Assembly: GCF_018918185.1 (NCBI RefSeq) | Contig: NZ_JAHLPZ010000003.1 | Span: 173,793 to 237,792 of the forward strand | Source of the DNA: Eubacterium sp. MSJ-21 | GTDB taxonomy: Bacteria; Bacillota; Clostridia; Lachnospirales; Lachnospiraceae | Direction of reading: 5' to 3' | DNA length: 64,000 nt | Part shown: piece after piece, positions 1 to 8,948 of the stretch | Layout: every line of letters starts with the position of its first letter | Numbering within the stretch: position 1 is the first letter of the stretch | The notes under the pieces: generated by a model | Database searches by the model: none | The model's input: only the letters and a program-made list of their open reading frames with translations | What the model was told of the DNA's origin: nothing | Program-made: the position numbers and the translations under genes

Positions 1-311
1 TGGTATACGTTCAAGAGCAACTTATTCCTTTTATCCTTTGCATAATTCAGCAGATTTTTACCTATACCCTGCGATTGCATTTCACCAGAAACAAAAATGC
101 CCTCAACATATTCATCATTTAACCCTATAAAGCCTTGTATTTCTGTATCATACTCAAACACATAAATCTCTGCTTGTGACAGTGCTTCTTTTACTGATTT
201 GAAATTGCCTTTCCAGTATTCGGCTGGGATAAAATTATGTGCCTTTATATTTGTATCCAACCATATATCCGCTACTTTATTTATATCATCCCTTTGAAAT
301 TCTCTAATCAT
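1..311 (-). CDS. GNAT-family N-acetyltransferase, 3' end cut off by the window edge
   Basis: The frame runs from an ATG at 309-311 to the left edge without a stop, giving the first 103 residues. The protein starts MIREFQRDDINKVADIWLDT and contains the acetyl-CoA binding motif A of the GNAT fold near residues 80-90, where QSQGIGKNLL matches the R/QxxGxG/A loop. The family transfers an acetyl group from acetyl-CoA to an amine. The substrate cannot be told from the sequence, although the N-terminus resembles the YjaB/YiaC type of small acetyltransferases. The catalytic C-terminal part lies outside the window. Confidence 0.8.
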   Translation of the reverse strand, partial: MIREFQRDDINKVADIWLDTNIKAHNFIPAEYWKGNFKSVKEALSQAEIYVFEYDTEIQGFIGLNDEYVEGIFVSGEMQSQGIGKNLLNYAKDKRNKLLLNVY

Positions 312-358
312 AACGGTAACTCTCCATAAACTTAAATTTCCTTTGCATGTTTTCCGTT

Positions 359-1294
359 TCAAAGCTCTTCGTCTTCATCGATTTCTTCATCCGGCTGAAT
401 CTCACAAACAAATTTGATATTCCTTTTGCCAAATACATCTGTCAGATAAGTAATCTCTTCTTCATTCATTGTAAAAAATGACCATTCATTCTCGCTGACA
501 GTTATTTTCTCCTGTTCTGTTGTCGTCACCTCCAAAGTGATAACACTCAAACTCCCCTTCCCTGTTTCAAACAATCTTGTCATTTGTACCTTTGCCAGAT
601 CCAGTGCAGTCAGCTTTCCACCATATACAGATACAAGAAAGTTCTTTGTCAAATATATTCTAAAATCATTAAACCAGAGAGCTTCCGGCTGATTACATTC
701 TTCGTCAATCTGCTCTGCCAATGGATGTCTGTATTTTTTAATCGCACGCACCTGTGTTAATACCATCGAAATTCCAATCAATATTAAGATGCCTCCGATA
801 TCCAGATTCGCAAAATATCCTTCCTTGAGTATTTTTCCATAGGTAAGCTTCGTCATACATATATAAATAAATTTGTAATTGATATACTCACTTATTATTT
901 TTTTAACGTTCTCGTCAGTCACAACTTTCGTCATGCCTTCCACTCTTGCCGTACCATTCTCTTCCACTCTCTGCTTCAAATCTACGAACTGTTCCGGTTG
1001 CATCCCTACAATATAGCTTTCCTCTGCCGTTGTTATAAGGTAATATCCTTCATATTTATTTTCTGCCAGCCTCTCCGGTACCCGGATAATATCAATATAT
1101 GCTGTCTGATTTGCAGGATTAGATTCTTCCTGTAATACCTGTTCAAATGGTCGGGCATGATCCATCTTTCTCTTTGTCTGAATCAATCCAAATCCCACCA
1201 AAAATATTCCTATCATTAAGAGGATCATTCCGATTGTTCGCCATATTTGATTGAATTTGTATTCTTCTTTTATATGCTTATTCGTATATTTCAT
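359..1294 (-). CDS. Unrecognised two-pass membrane protein, 311 aa
   Basis: I do not recognise a named function. Two hydrophobic segments are visible, at about residues 20-38 and 164-182, separated by a hydrophilic domain of about 125 residues. A soluble C-terminal domain follows and ends in a very acidic tail (EIDEDEEL). The ATG is preceded by GGAGG at 9 nt, which supports the chosen start. A promoter with a TTGGCA -35 and TATGAT -10 lies about 60 nt upstream. It appears monocistronic, because no gene follows closely on the same strand except the edge-truncated acetyltransferase. Confidence 0.7.
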   Translation of the reverse strand: MKYTNKHIKEEYKFNQIWRTIGMILLMIGIFLVGFGLIQTKRKMDHARPFEQVLQEESNPANQTAYIDIIRVPERLAENKYEGYYLITTAEESYIVGMQPEQFVDLKQRVEENGTARVEGMTKVVTDENVKKIISEYINYKFIYICMTKLTYGKILKEGYFANLDIGGILILIGISMVLTQVRAIKKYRHPLAEQIDEECNQPEALWFNDFRIYLTKNFLVSVYGGKLTALDLAKVQMTRLFETGKGSLSVITLEVTTTEQEKITVSENEWSFFTMNEEEITYLTDVFGKRNIKFVCEIQPDEEIDEDEEL

Positions 1295-1351
1295 GTCATG
1301 TATCCTCCTACACTTGATTTTTCAGTCCGAGCAAAACGGAATTCAGATATT

Positions 1352-1381
1352 ATCATAAAATCTCTGCAGCACGATTGCCAA
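1352..1381 (-). promoter_or_regulatory. SigA-type promoter for the 359-1294 membrane protein
   Basis: On the minus strand TTGGCA (1376-1381) is separated by 18 nt from TATGAT (1352-1357). This is a good vegetative-type promoter upstream of the membrane protein gene. The rest of 1295-1745 holds no convincing gene. The small plus-strand frames there have no good ribosome binding site or recognisable product. Confidence 0.55.
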
Positions 1382-1676
1382 CTCTTCCGGAACTTCTACG
1401 TTTGCTTCATGACCTTTTTCATAAGTTCATGGAAGTAAGAATTGTTCAAATGATCTCTGATAAACTCAAACTGACACTACTTTCCGGTACTTTCGTTTCT
1501 CTTATTACGCTATTCCAACTGTCTAGTTTTTGTCCTAGTCCATGCAAATATAAATACTTCATATATTGTCGCTCCTTCAAACTTCGATTGTTAAACTTAA
1601 TTCATTTATTATACCTTATATCGGCAGCTTTGCATATCCATATCTTATGTCATATTTCTGCGATACAAAAGAACTA

Positions 1677-1717
1677 ATTTATGAAAACGTGCGACGGTGT
1701 CGTACGTTTTCATAAAT
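1677..1717 (-). terminator. Long hairpin downstream of dprA
   Basis: Two 19-nt arms (1677-1695 and 1699-1717) are complementary with a single G-T wobble and enclose a 3-nt loop. Read on the minus strand the hairpin lies about 30 nt after the dprA stop and is followed by a T-rich stretch (TAGTTCTTTTG). It is therefore a plausible intrinsic terminator, although its unusually long AT-rich stem is also compatible with a protein-binding palindrome. Confidence 0.6.
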
Positions 1718-1745
1718 CTAGCATATTAAATACAGCTATCATTCT

Positions 1746-2888
1746 TCACAAACTCCATATATAATACCCTCGCACCGGCTGCTTGATCACGTTTCGCCGT
1801 TCCAGCTCATACAGCACACTGATTGTCGTCGATACACCAAGTCTTGCTTGAGCGATTACATCATCCACATGCACGGGATCTAAGCCTAGAAGGTCATATA
1901 CGGTCCGTTCTGAGGCTGTCAGGTTATCCCGTGTTTCACTTTGTTTTTCAGCGCTACCGGATGCAGTCTCTCCAACAGCATCCATATTCAGACGTTCCTC
2001 TCCCCACAGATCAAGCAGGATATCCTTCGGTCTTGTCACGCACATCGCACCCATCTGAATCAGGTGGTTTGTACCCTCACTGAATGCATCTAATACTCTG
2101 CCCGGCAGAGCGTACACCTGTTTTCCCTGATCAAGTGCCAGATCTGCTGTAATCAGAGAACCGCTTTTCTTCTTGGCACAGGATACTAATACACCATCCG
2201 ACAGTCCGCTAATGATCCGGTTTCTGAGCGGGAACTGAAACGCAAGCGGCGGTACATCCAGACAATATTCGGACAGAATCAATCCCCGTTCTTCAATCTG
2301 CGCGAATAATTCGATATTCTCGCGCGGATATGTGACATTGATCCCGCAGCCAAGCACTGCGATTGTATAGCCACCTGCTTCCAGACAGCCGCGATGTGCC
2401 TGACCATCGATACCCCTGGCCAGTCCACTCACAATCTGGATCCCTGCCTTCGCAAGCTCCCTCGCAAAGATACGTGTCGTTTCTTTACAGTATGTATCTG
2501 CATTGCGTGCACCCACAATCGCAACCGACTGATTATAATAATTGATGCTCTCCCGAATTTTGCCACGCGCAAATAAAATCTCCGGTTTATCGTAGATATT
2601 TGTAAGCTTCTCCGGGTATAACGGATGCCCCGGATATAAGATCCGGATGTTTCGTTCCTTTAATCGTCCGTATACTTCATCCAGATAATTTGTATTTTTG
2701 CGAAGTAAAAGCGTCTGATATTCCGCCGGTTCAAATTGCTTCGCCAGCTCCTTCTCAAGCTCCGGTACCGATTGCTCCATAGCCTGCTCGGCCGTACCGT
2801 ACCGTAGAATCAGATAATATTTTACTTTTGATGATATCTCATGATTTCCATATAGCCAAAGCCTTGCCATCTCACTTCTAGTTTCCAT
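1746..2888 (-). CDS. dprA: DNA processing protein DprA (Smf), 380 aa
   Basis: DprA binds incoming single-stranded DNA and loads RecA during transformation. The Rossmann-like core is clear: AIVGARNADTYC near 123-134, SGLARGID at 154-161 and AVLGCGINVTYPREN near 177-191. A C-terminal winged-helix domain (about 320-380, ending GYYIWSL) follows. An upstream extension is open, but AGGAGG at 2895-2900 lies 6 nt before the ATG at 2886-2888, so this start is preferred. It overlaps the end of comM by 11 nt, which suggests translational coupling. Length and motifs are normal, so the protein looks intact. Confidence 0.95.
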   Translation of the reverse strand: METRSEMARLWLYGNHEISSKVKYYLILRYGTAEQAMEQSVPELEKELAKQFEPAEYQTLLLRKNTNYLDEVYGRLKERNIRILYPGHPLYPEKLTNIYDKPEILFARGKIRESINYYNQSVAIVGARNADTYCKETTRIFARELAKAGIQIVSGLARGIDGQAHRGCLEAGGYTIAVLGCGINVTYPRENIELFAQIEERGLILSEYCLDVPPLAFQFPLRNRIISGLSDGVLVSCAKKKSGSLITADLALDQGKQVYALPGRVLDAFSEGTNHLIQMGAMCVTRPKDILLDLWGEERLNMDAVGETASGSAEKQSETRDNLTASERTVYDLLGLDPVHVDDVIAQARLGVSTTISVLYELERRNVIKQPVRGYYIWSL

Positions 2889-4422
2889 ACAGAACCTCCT
2901 TTGCAAATACATCCTGATTGCGGTAAAATGCCGCTTCCTGCAGATGTGCATGTTCAATCTCTTCACTACCAGCCAGATCCGCGATTGTGCGGGCAAGCTT
3001 CAAGACGCGGTGCACACCCCGGACAGATAATTCCTGTTCTTCAAACAGCTGAAGCACCAGCCGTTTTCCTTCCTCCGATAACGTGATATATTCCTCCAGA
3101 TTCTTTCCATCAAGCTGAGAATTAAACAACAGTCCGGTTCCGGCAAACCGTTCCTTCTGCATCTGTCTTGCCTGTTCCACACGTGCCCGGATTGTCTTCG
3201 AAGATTCCGTTTTCTGTTTGGAGAAAAGTGCCTCCTGCTTTACGCCTTTAACCTCCATCCGGATATCGATCCGGTCAAGCAACGGTCCGCTTACCTTACT
3301 TTGATAGCGGCGGATCTGCTGTTCCGTGCAGCTGCACCTCCTATAATCCGGGTAATTTCCACACGGACATGGATTCATCGCCGCCACAAACATAAAATCC
3401 GCTGGGAATTCATACGATGCCTGTACTCTCGATATCCGGATTCTCCGTTCTTCTAACGGCTGGCGCAGCACCTCCAACACAGGTTTGGAAAACTCCGGAA
3501 GCTCATCTAAAAACAGCACCCCGTAATGGGCAAAGCTCACCTCCCCCGGTGTCGGAACCCTTCCGCCACCGATCAGTGCATATTCCGAGATTGTGTGATG
3601 CGGTGCCCGGAACGGACGCCTGTGGATCAATCCCCCTTCCGGCGGTAACATCCCTCCGACGCTGTATATCTTTGTCACTTCCAGACTTTCTTCGAAGCTC
3701 ATCTGTGGCAGGATCGTCGGCAACCTCTTCGCGAGCATGGATTTCCCTGCGCCGGCTGCACCGGTTAACAACACATTGTGAAATCCTGCCGCAGCAATCT
3801 CCATCCCCCGCTTGATGCTTTCCTGTCCTACCACATCGGAAAAATCAATATCATACATATATTCCGATGCATCGCAAGCCGGTTGCTTAACATTCGTATT
3901 CGCAAATTCTTTTATTCCCTGAATATACTCCATGGTCTCCTGCAGGCTTGAAACGCCTATAACCGATATTCCCTGCACCAAAGCAGCCTCCTGCACATTT
4001 TCTTTCGGGACAATGCAGCTTGTCATACCTTCTTCTCTGGCGCAGATAACCATCGGAAGAACACCCGGAATCGCTTTTATCGATCCATCCAGGCTCAGTT
4101 CTCCGAGCACTAACGTCTGTTCCATCGGTACTTCCGCTGTTACGCCAAGTGACAGAAGCACGGCTGTTGCAATCGCAAGGTCATATCCGGAACCATCTTT
4201 TCTCATATCTGCCGGGGATAAATTGATCGTGATGCGCTTCGGTGGCAAATGAAAGCCAGAATTCTTAAGCGCAGTCCGCACGCGTTCCGATGCCTCCCTG
4301 ACAGACGATGACAGATATCCAACCATGGTAAATACAGGCAGACCATCATTCACATCTGCCTCCACATCGATCATCCGTCCATCCACACCGTGAACCGCAC
4401 AGCTTTTTACTTTACTAAACAT
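2878..4422 (-). CDS. comM: YifB/ComM family Mg-chelatase-like AAA+ ATPase, 514 aa
   Basis: ComM-type helicases promote branch migration during natural transformation; elsewhere the family is annotated as YifB. The N-terminal domain (1-170, starting MFSKVKSCAVHGVDG) has the S5-fold-like ChlI module. Walker A GAAGAGKS is at 221-228, followed by the Walker B segment LFLDELPEF, and a C-terminal Mg-chelatase lid domain. The ATG at 4420-4422 is preferred over an upstream TTG because GGGAG lies just ahead of it. The next gene is dprA, the usual pairing, and together they form a DNA-uptake processing unit. Confidence 0.95.
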   Translation of the reverse strand: MFSKVKSCAVHGVDGRMIDVEADVNDGLPVFTMVGYLSSSVREASERVRTALKNSGFHLPPKRITINLSPADMRKDGSGYDLAIATAVLLSLGVTAEVPMEQTLVLGELSLDGSIKAIPGVLPMVICAREEGMTSCIVPKENVQEAALVQGISVIGVSSLQETMEYIQGIKEFANTNVKQPACDASEYMYDIDFSDVVGQESIKRGMEIAAAGFHNVLLTGAAGAGKSMLAKRLPTILPQMSFEESLEVTKIYSVGGMLPPEGGLIHRRPFRAPHHTISEYALIGGGRVPTPGEVSFAHYGVLFLDELPEFSKPVLEVLRQPLEERRIRISRVQASYEFPADFMFVAAMNPCPCGNYPDYRRCSCTEQQIRRYQSKVSGPLLDRIDIRMEVKGVKQEALFSKQKTESSKTIRARVEQARQMQKERFAGTGLLFNSQLDGKNLEEYITLSEEGKRLVLQLFEEQELSVRGVHRVLKLARTIADLAGSEEIEHAHLQEAAFYRNQDVFAKEVLYGN

Positions 4423-4472
4423 ATTCGCTCCCTTCTTCTCCAAGAGCGCTGACCAATTTCATAGTATAAAAG

Positions 4473-4534
4473 AAAAGAACATCTGTCAACGAACAAAGTC
4501 TGAAACTTTTGTGAACGTTGCAAATGTTCTTTTC
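4473..4534 (-). terminator. Terminator hairpin after the flavin reductase gene
   Basis: The segment from 4473 (AAAAGAACAT) to 4533 (ATGTTCTTTT) forms an imperfect long stem whose outer 10 bp are perfect. On the minus strand it is followed by TCTTTT. It lies about 30 nt downstream of the flavin reductase stop and upstream of comM, so it separates the two transcription units. Confidence 0.6.
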
Positions 4535-4562
4535 TATGATAGGTACCACTATTTATCAATAC

Positions 4563-5129
4563 TTATTTCTTTTTCTGTACACTGTATCCGAATTTACCAA
4601 CATAATCACCAAGCGTAAAATACTGTCCGTGGGAATATGCAATCAAATCTGTCTTATTCAGGTCAAACTTTCCTGTCTCATCCATATATTTCTCATCCGC
4701 AAGTACGGCTGTTACCTCCGCTAAGAACATATCATGGGAGCCAAGCTCTATTACCTGTGTGACCTTACACTCGATATTGACCGGGCTTTCTTCAATGACT
4801 GGTACAGACACGGTCTGTGCCTTGCCCTTCGTCAGCTTCATCTCCGCGAATTTATCTACATCTCTGCCCGATTTCACACCACAATAGTCCATCGCATAAC
4901 ACAGTTCCTTCGTCACCAGATTGATGACGAACTCTCCGTTTTTCGTGAGTAATTCATGTGAATATCTTGACTTTCGTACAGAGATTGATACCATCGGTGG
5001 ATCGGAATTGACGGTTCCCGTCCATGCGATCGTGATAATGTCATCGATTCCATTTCCATCACCGGTTGTTACCATCACCGCCGGTACCGGATATAACATA
5101 TTTCCCGGTTTCCAAACCTGTTTTGCCAT
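4563..5129 (-). CDS. Flavin reductase-like FMN-binding protein, 188 aa
   Basis: The protein belongs to the flavin reductase-like (FMN-binding split barrel) family, which reduces or binds FMN using NAD(P)H. Visible signatures are the N-terminal strand PVPAVMVTTGDG, the PPMVSISVRKSRYSHELL segment near 44-60, FVINLVT near 67-73 and GVKSGRDVDKF near 83-94. An AGGAGG sequence a few nt before the ATG supports the start. In anaerobes these proteins often serve as electron carriers or oxygen-defence reductases; the partner here is unknown. A second, shorter paralogue sits at 52419-52895. Confidence 0.88.
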   Translation of the reverse strand: MAKQVWKPGNMLYPVPAVMVTTGDGNGIDDIITIAWTGTVNSDPPMVSISVRKSRYSHELLTKNGEFVINLVTKELCYAMDYCGVKSGRDVDKFAEMKLTKGKAQTVSVPVIEESPVNIECKVTQVIELGSHDMFLAEVTAVLADEKYMDETGKFDLNKTDLIAYSHGQYFTLGDYVGKFGYSVQKKK

Positions 5130-5183
5130 TTTCTGCCTCCTGTTTTTTCATCTGTTCAGGTAAATCAAAATACAATCATTCCG

Positions 5184-5849
5184 TTATTCCAGCAGACTCC
5201 GGATCTCCTGCATCTTGTAGTCCATCGCCGTAATCGTATCTGCGCACTTTTTTAACTCCTTCGCAATAATCTCCGGATGCTTCAGATTATCCTTCTTATA
5301 CTTGAGCTTATGATCAAGACTCGCCCAGAAATCCATCGCGATTGTCCGAAACTGCACTTCGACTTTCATATATTTTTTCTCATTTGACAAGAAAATCGGA
5401 ATCTCCACGATCAGATGCAGACTGCGGTATCCGTTTGGCTTTGGATTCCGTATGTAATCCTTTACACATACAACCCGGATATCGTCCTGCTTTGTCAAAA
5501 GCTCTGATACCGTATAGATATCCTCCGGGAACGAACAAATCACACGTACACCTGCGATATCCGTCAGGTTTTCCTCGATATTTTCTATCGAGATTTCCAG
5601 ACCTTTCCGTTTCATCTTTTCCACAATGCTAAGCGGTTTTTTCAACCGGCACCGGATCGACTCAAACGGATTTCGATTGTACTGTGATGCAAATTCCGTA
5701 TTCAATACCTTCAGTTTTGTTTCTATCTCCATCAAGGCACACTCATAGTGCATCATAGACTCTATAAATGGCTGCATCGTCTGCAGCACCTTCTCCGGGT
5801 TGTCGGAGTTCATCAGAAGCTCCATACTCATATCTGTACTCCCGTTCAT
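5184..5849 (-). CDS. Small alarmone synthetase (RelQ/YjbM-type (p)ppGpp synthetase), 221 aa
   Basis: This single-domain RelA/SpoT synthetase transfers pyrophosphate from ATP to GDP or GTP. The synthetase motifs are LTDIAGVRVIC (95-105), NPKPNGYRSLHL (135-146) and VEVQFRTIAMDFWASLDH (163-180). No hydrolase (HD), TGS or ACT domain is present, so it is a small alarmone synthetase. The ATG at 5847-5849 has GAGGTG 6 nt upstream; an in-frame GTG three codons earlier overlaps the preceding stop and is less likely. It starts 1 nt after the DHH phosphoesterase gene, so the two are co-translated and may share nucleotide-signal substrates. Confidence 0.9.
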   Translation of the reverse strand: MNGSTDMSMELLMNSDNPEKVLQTMQPFIESMMHYECALMEIETKLKVLNTEFASQYNRNPFESIRCRLKKPLSIVEKMKRKGLEISIENIEENLTDIAGVRVICSFPEDIYTVSELLTKQDDIRVVCVKDYIRNPKPNGYRSLHLIVEIPIFLSNEKKYMKVEVQFRTIAMDFWASLDHKLKYKKDNLKHPEIIAKELKKCADTITAMDYKMQEIRSLLE

Positions 5850-5850
5850 G

Positions 5851-6837
5851 TTACACACCTCTATTCTTACGAATCGTCTTCATAAATAGTTCTTTTAATT
5901 TCCGGTCATAGTCCCTGCCAATCTTATTCAGCGCTTCATGGCTGACAAATCCGCCTGCCATCGCAGCATGTCCACCACCGGAACCGATTCCATCCAACGC
6001 CTGATATATAAGCTTTCCGGCATCCACATCTTCCCGTTCACTACGCACAGAGAACTTAATACCATCCGAATTGATTGAATACACAACCGCTACATCCACC
6101 ACATCCAGCGACAATATAAAATCCGATATAATCGCAACTAAGGAATTCGGACACTCAAACGGAATATAGGTGAATCCAACATAATCGAACACTTCAATAT
6201 GCTCGATGGCTGCACCATACGCCTTTAAGTCCTGAAACTCTATCGTGGAATTGTACATACTGTTCAGTTTTTCCGTACTGATATAATCGAACAGATATGC
6301 CATCATATCCATATCAAACGCAGTTGTCCCGCGCACAAAATCCGCCGTATCCATCTTGATACCATAAGCAAGCGCGGTCGCTACATCCTCATCCATCGGC
6401 ACACCGCTTGTCTGAAAATACGACGCAACAATACTGGCACACGCACCTACGATCCGGATATCCTCGTACTTGTAATCTTCTGTCTTCACAAACACCGGAT
6501 GATGATCGATACACGCCACCTCATTGCCCGGAAGATCTGCCGTATTTGCATTCGGTTTCTGACAATCGACATGCACGATATAGTCCTCTGCCTGCATGTC
6601 CGGGATATCGTTATACGAATAAATCTCAATTCCGAACGTATCCATCATTTTTCTTGTATTAAACCGGTCAATACTGCCAACATAACAGATTGTTGATGCA
6701 ATCCCATAATGTTCAAGATACCGCTTCAGACCAAATGCACTCGATATTGCATCCGGATCCGGGAAATTATGTGTCTGTAAATATACCTTATGTCCTCTCA
6801 GAAGTTCAACTAAAGCCTTCTGTTTTTCTTCTGCCAC
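5851..6837 (-). CDS. DHH/DHHA1 family phosphoesterase (NrnA-like), 328 aa
   Basis: Members cleave short oligoribonucleotides (nanoRNase), pAp or linear dinucleotides. The N-terminal DHH domain has THNFPDPDAISS (22-33), VHVDC (88-92) and the metal-binding DHH at 111-113. The C-terminal DHHA1 substrate-binding motif GGGHAAMAGG is at 287-296. The start is a GTG at 6835-6837 with GGGAGG six nt upstream. It lies directly upstream of the alarmone synthetase. The exact substrate (pGpp-related nucleotide, pAp, pApA or RNA) cannot be decided from the sequence. Confidence 0.9.
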   Translation of the reverse strand: MAEEKQKALVELLRGHKVYLQTHNFPDPDAISSAFGLKRYLEHYGIASTICYVGSIDRFNTRKMMDTFGIEIYSYNDIPDMQAEDYIVHVDCQKPNANTADLPGNEVACIDHHPVFVKTEDYKYEDIRIVGACASIVASYFQTSGVPMDEDVATALAYGIKMDTADFVRGTTAFDMDMMAYLFDYISTEKLNSMYNSTIEFQDLKAYGAAIEHIEVFDYVGFTYIPFECPNSLVAIISDFILSLDVVDVAVVYSINSDGIKFSVRSEREDVDAGKLIYQALDGIGSGGGHAAMAGGFVSHEALNKIGRDYDRKLKELFMKTIRKNRGV

Positions 6838-6849
6838 TTGCGCCTCCCG

Positions 6850-6990
6850 TTAACAATCAAAACACAGCAATACATACGCTAATATAAGCATTGCCGTCAC
6901 TAAAACAAACTCACAAAAACCACTGACAAAATACGAAAGTATCATGCCAATCGCCATAAATAAAATTGAATATCCAAATAATGCCTTCAA
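6850..6990 (-). CDS. Possible small two-pass membrane protein, 46 aa
   Basis: A TTG-initiated frame begins with LKALFGYSILFMAIGMILSY when the start is read as leucine; the initiator would be Met. It is almost entirely hydrophobic, with two potential membrane segments around residues 5-22 and 25-43. AAGAGG lies 5 nt upstream of the TTG. Its stop codon sits just before the GGGAGG of the DHH gene, which suggests it is the first member of that transcript. No homologue is recognised and the non-ATG start makes this tentative. Confidence 0.35.
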   Translation of the reverse strand: MKALFGYSILFMAIGMILSYFVSGFCEFVLVTAMLILAYVLLCFDC

Positions 6991-7067
6991 TGCCGCCTCT
7001 TCATCATATTTGTTCTATTACATACTATGAAACAACACGATTGAAAAGACGTAATTTTGCTCAAATC

Positions 7068-7475
7068 CTAGTGATTCTCACTTGCCTGATCAATTGCTTC
7101 TTTGATCTCCGGGCTGTCAATATCCACATCCGTCTTCTTACCTATAGCTGTTGCGATTTTATCCACAACCTCAGGTATCATATCGATTACCTTGCTTACT
7201 GTATCCCCCTGCTTGACCGGGATCATCTTCGCGTGTCCGTTCTGGATCACAAGTACCGCTGTCGGTGACATCTTACCACCCATTCCGCCTCCTGCAGAGT
7301 TAGAACCACCGTTTTTGCCAAATGCACCGGCAGCCACACCAAAATTCACATCCACAAGTGGTAAAATAATTGTATCTCCTACTTTCGTTGGCTCACCAAC
7401 CACCGTCTTCGTTGTAAGCAGGGAATCCATACCCTGAAACAAAGAACCAACTGTCTGATTAAAATCATTTGCCAT
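7068..7475 (-). CDS. ytfJ: Sporulation protein YtfJ (GerW family), 135 aa
   Basis: The protein matches the spore YtfJ/GerW family, needed in Bacillus for normal germination. The signature is an N-terminal helix (FNQTVGSLFQGMDSL), then DTIILPLVDVNFGVAAGAFG and a glycine-rich stretch with GGGMGGKMSP (about 62-71). AVLVIQNGHAKMIPV and a C-terminal helix follow. GGAGG at 7485-7489 serves the ATG at 7473-7475; an adjacent GTG one codon upstream is possible. It lies just downstream of a DUF2953 gene, the same order as ytfI-ytfJ in Bacillus subtilis. Confidence 0.92.
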   Translation of the reverse strand: MANDFNQTVGSLFQGMDSLLTTKTVVGEPTKVGDTIILPLVDVNFGVAAGAFGKNGGSNSAGGGMGGKMSPTAVLVIQNGHAKMIPVKQGDTVSKVIDMIPEVVDKIATAIGKKTDVDIDSPEIKEAIDQASENH

Positions 7476-7504
7476 CACTCATTACCTCCAATTTCTATAT
7501 TATC

Positions 7505-8593
7505 CTACTGATTCATTACTTTCTTTGCAACTTTTAATGTCCTCCAGATATTGATATTCAAGACAATCCGGAGCAGATATCCAAGCCGGATTCGGCCTTT
7601 CAGCTTCACATCCAGTTTCAACACCTTCTGTTCAAAATCCGGCTGCATTGACAGCCCTTTTTGATATACAAACGGCAGTAAGCTTAAATACCCGGTCACC
7701 TGTCCGGTCTTGTATGGCTCATCCATGCCGTAATGCACATAGCCCTTTACCTTACGCGGCAATATATGTTTCAATGTCCGCGGAATATACTTTTTCAGAT
7801 ATTCTCGCGTCTTTACCGTACACGACAGATTCCAGAACTTCTGCAATCGCCGGAGTTTTTTCTTCGCAGCTGCTGTCTTTCTCTCAATCTTGTCAGCCAC
7901 ACGTTCTGCGACCTTTCCGGGTGTATGATTTCGGATAAATATCCAAATCTTCTTCAGTTTTTCCCACACCTTCTGGCATACAATTTTTAATCTGCCAGAT
8001 CGTTTCTTTTCTTCTTCCGGCAAGTCGTCCGGTTCGTCCAGATCGAAGATTTGCGGTTCCTCATCCGGTTCCGTATCCCCTTCCGTGTCTTTTCCAATAT
8101 CCTCTTCCTCATCCGGAAGTGTTATTGTCGGAATCTCTGTAATTGTTTTACCGGATTCTCCGGTCGGTTTCTCCGGAGTCTTTTCTGTGTGTTTCTGTGA
8201 TTTTTCAGACATCTTACGAATGGCATCATCCGAATCCATATCACTATCTACATCGATATCATCCCACGCGTCATCGAATCCCTCGTCAGCGAGATGTTCC
8301 ACCTCACGCTCTGCTTCTTCTGCCTTCTTCTTTCCAAGCCGGAACCATAACAGCCGTATCTCCTGTTCAAGTTTGTCCTTCTCCCGGCTCTGGTCATACA
8401 ACACCCGGACACTTAAGATCAGATACCGTACCTTTGCTTTTGCCTGTAATGTCTTTCCACCCTGATACGAGATATCTGCCTGATACCGGATCGGACAAAA
8501 TAAGATCAATAGTAAAAGCAAGAGAAGCAGTCCTATGATGCCAAGAAGAATCCATCCGATTATTTTTAAAATAAGCAACAATACATGCAGCAT
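7505..8593 (-). CDS. DUF2953 (YtfI-like) membrane-anchored protein, 362 aa
   Basis: An N-terminal membrane segment (about 4-32, extremely leucine/isoleucine rich) is followed by a beta-rich region. A long acidic, low-complexity linker (about 95-200, rich in D/E/S/T/P) and a lysine-rich helical region come next. The C-terminal portion, around GYVHYGMDEPYKTGQVTGYL and later VKLKGRIRLGYLLRI, is characteristic of DUF2953. The neighbour ytfJ confirms the family. Function is unknown; co-occurrence suggests a role in sporulation or germination. The acidic insertion is longer than I would expect and may be lineage-specific. Confidence 0.82.
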   Translation of the reverse strand: MLHVLLLILKIIGWILLGIIGLLLLLLLLILFCPIRYQADISYQGGKTLQAKAKVRYLILSVRVLYDQSREKDKLEQEIRLLWFRLGKKKAEEAEREVEHLADEGFDDAWDDIDVDSDMDSDDAIRKMSEKSQKHTEKTPEKPTGESGKTITEIPTITLPDEEEDIGKDTEGDTEPDEEPQIFDLDEPDDLPEEEKKRSGRLKIVCQKVWEKLKKIWIFIRNHTPGKVAERVADKIERKTAAAKKKLRRLQKFWNLSCTVKTREYLKKYIPRTLKHILPRKVKGYVHYGMDEPYKTGQVTGYLSLLPFVYQKGLSMQPDFEQKVLKLDVKLKGRIRLGYLLRIVLNINIWRTLKVAKKVMNQ

Positions 8594-8631
8594 TCCTTAC
8601 CTTACTCCTACCTGTGGTTCTTTCTCTTCAA

Positions 8632-8946
8632 TCAAAAGAAAAAATCCTTTACCTTCCATTCTTCCCCGGTTTCATCATACATATCCTGTATGATCTGCAA
8701 TACGAGCTGTTCTGCCACTTCTTTGCCTCTTGCAAAACCGACAACCCGTATCCGGGAATCCAGCTTCCTATATGGTTTTTGCAATAACTGATTATATGGA
8801 TAAATCTCCATCAATCCATCCTGCAACAGCGGCAACACAATCACATACAGATTCCGGACAGGCTTATGACGTCTGATTTGCTTCTTTATCCGTGTCTGTT
8901 TTCGCTCTGTGAGATTGTATGTATAACATTTATCAGCAAAAATCAC
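8632..8946 (-). CDS. Unrecognised small protein, 104 aa
   Basis: No family is recognised. The protein is basic in its first third (KQTRIKKQIRRHKPVR), then mixed alpha/beta with PYRKLDSRIRVVGFARGKEVAEQ. It starts with GTG at 8944-8946, preceded by GAGGAG that overlaps the end of the 467-aa gene. It is therefore translationally coupled to that gene and last in the rhomboid-like cluster 8632-11276. A DUF2953 gene follows 38 nt downstream and may be co-transcribed. Confidence 0.65.
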   Translation of the reverse strand: MIFADKCYTYNLTERKQTRIKKQIRRHKPVRNLYVIVLPLLQDGLMEIYPYNQLLQKPYRKLDSRIRVVGFARGKEVAEQLVLQIIQDMYDETGEEWKVKDFFF

Positions 8947-8948
8947 GA

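Noticed and set aside
1247..1677. Two plus-strand frames of 63 and 100 codons in the 1.3-1.7 kb gap
   Set aside because: No ribosome binding site, no family, and they overlap each other and the promoter of the minus-strand gene.
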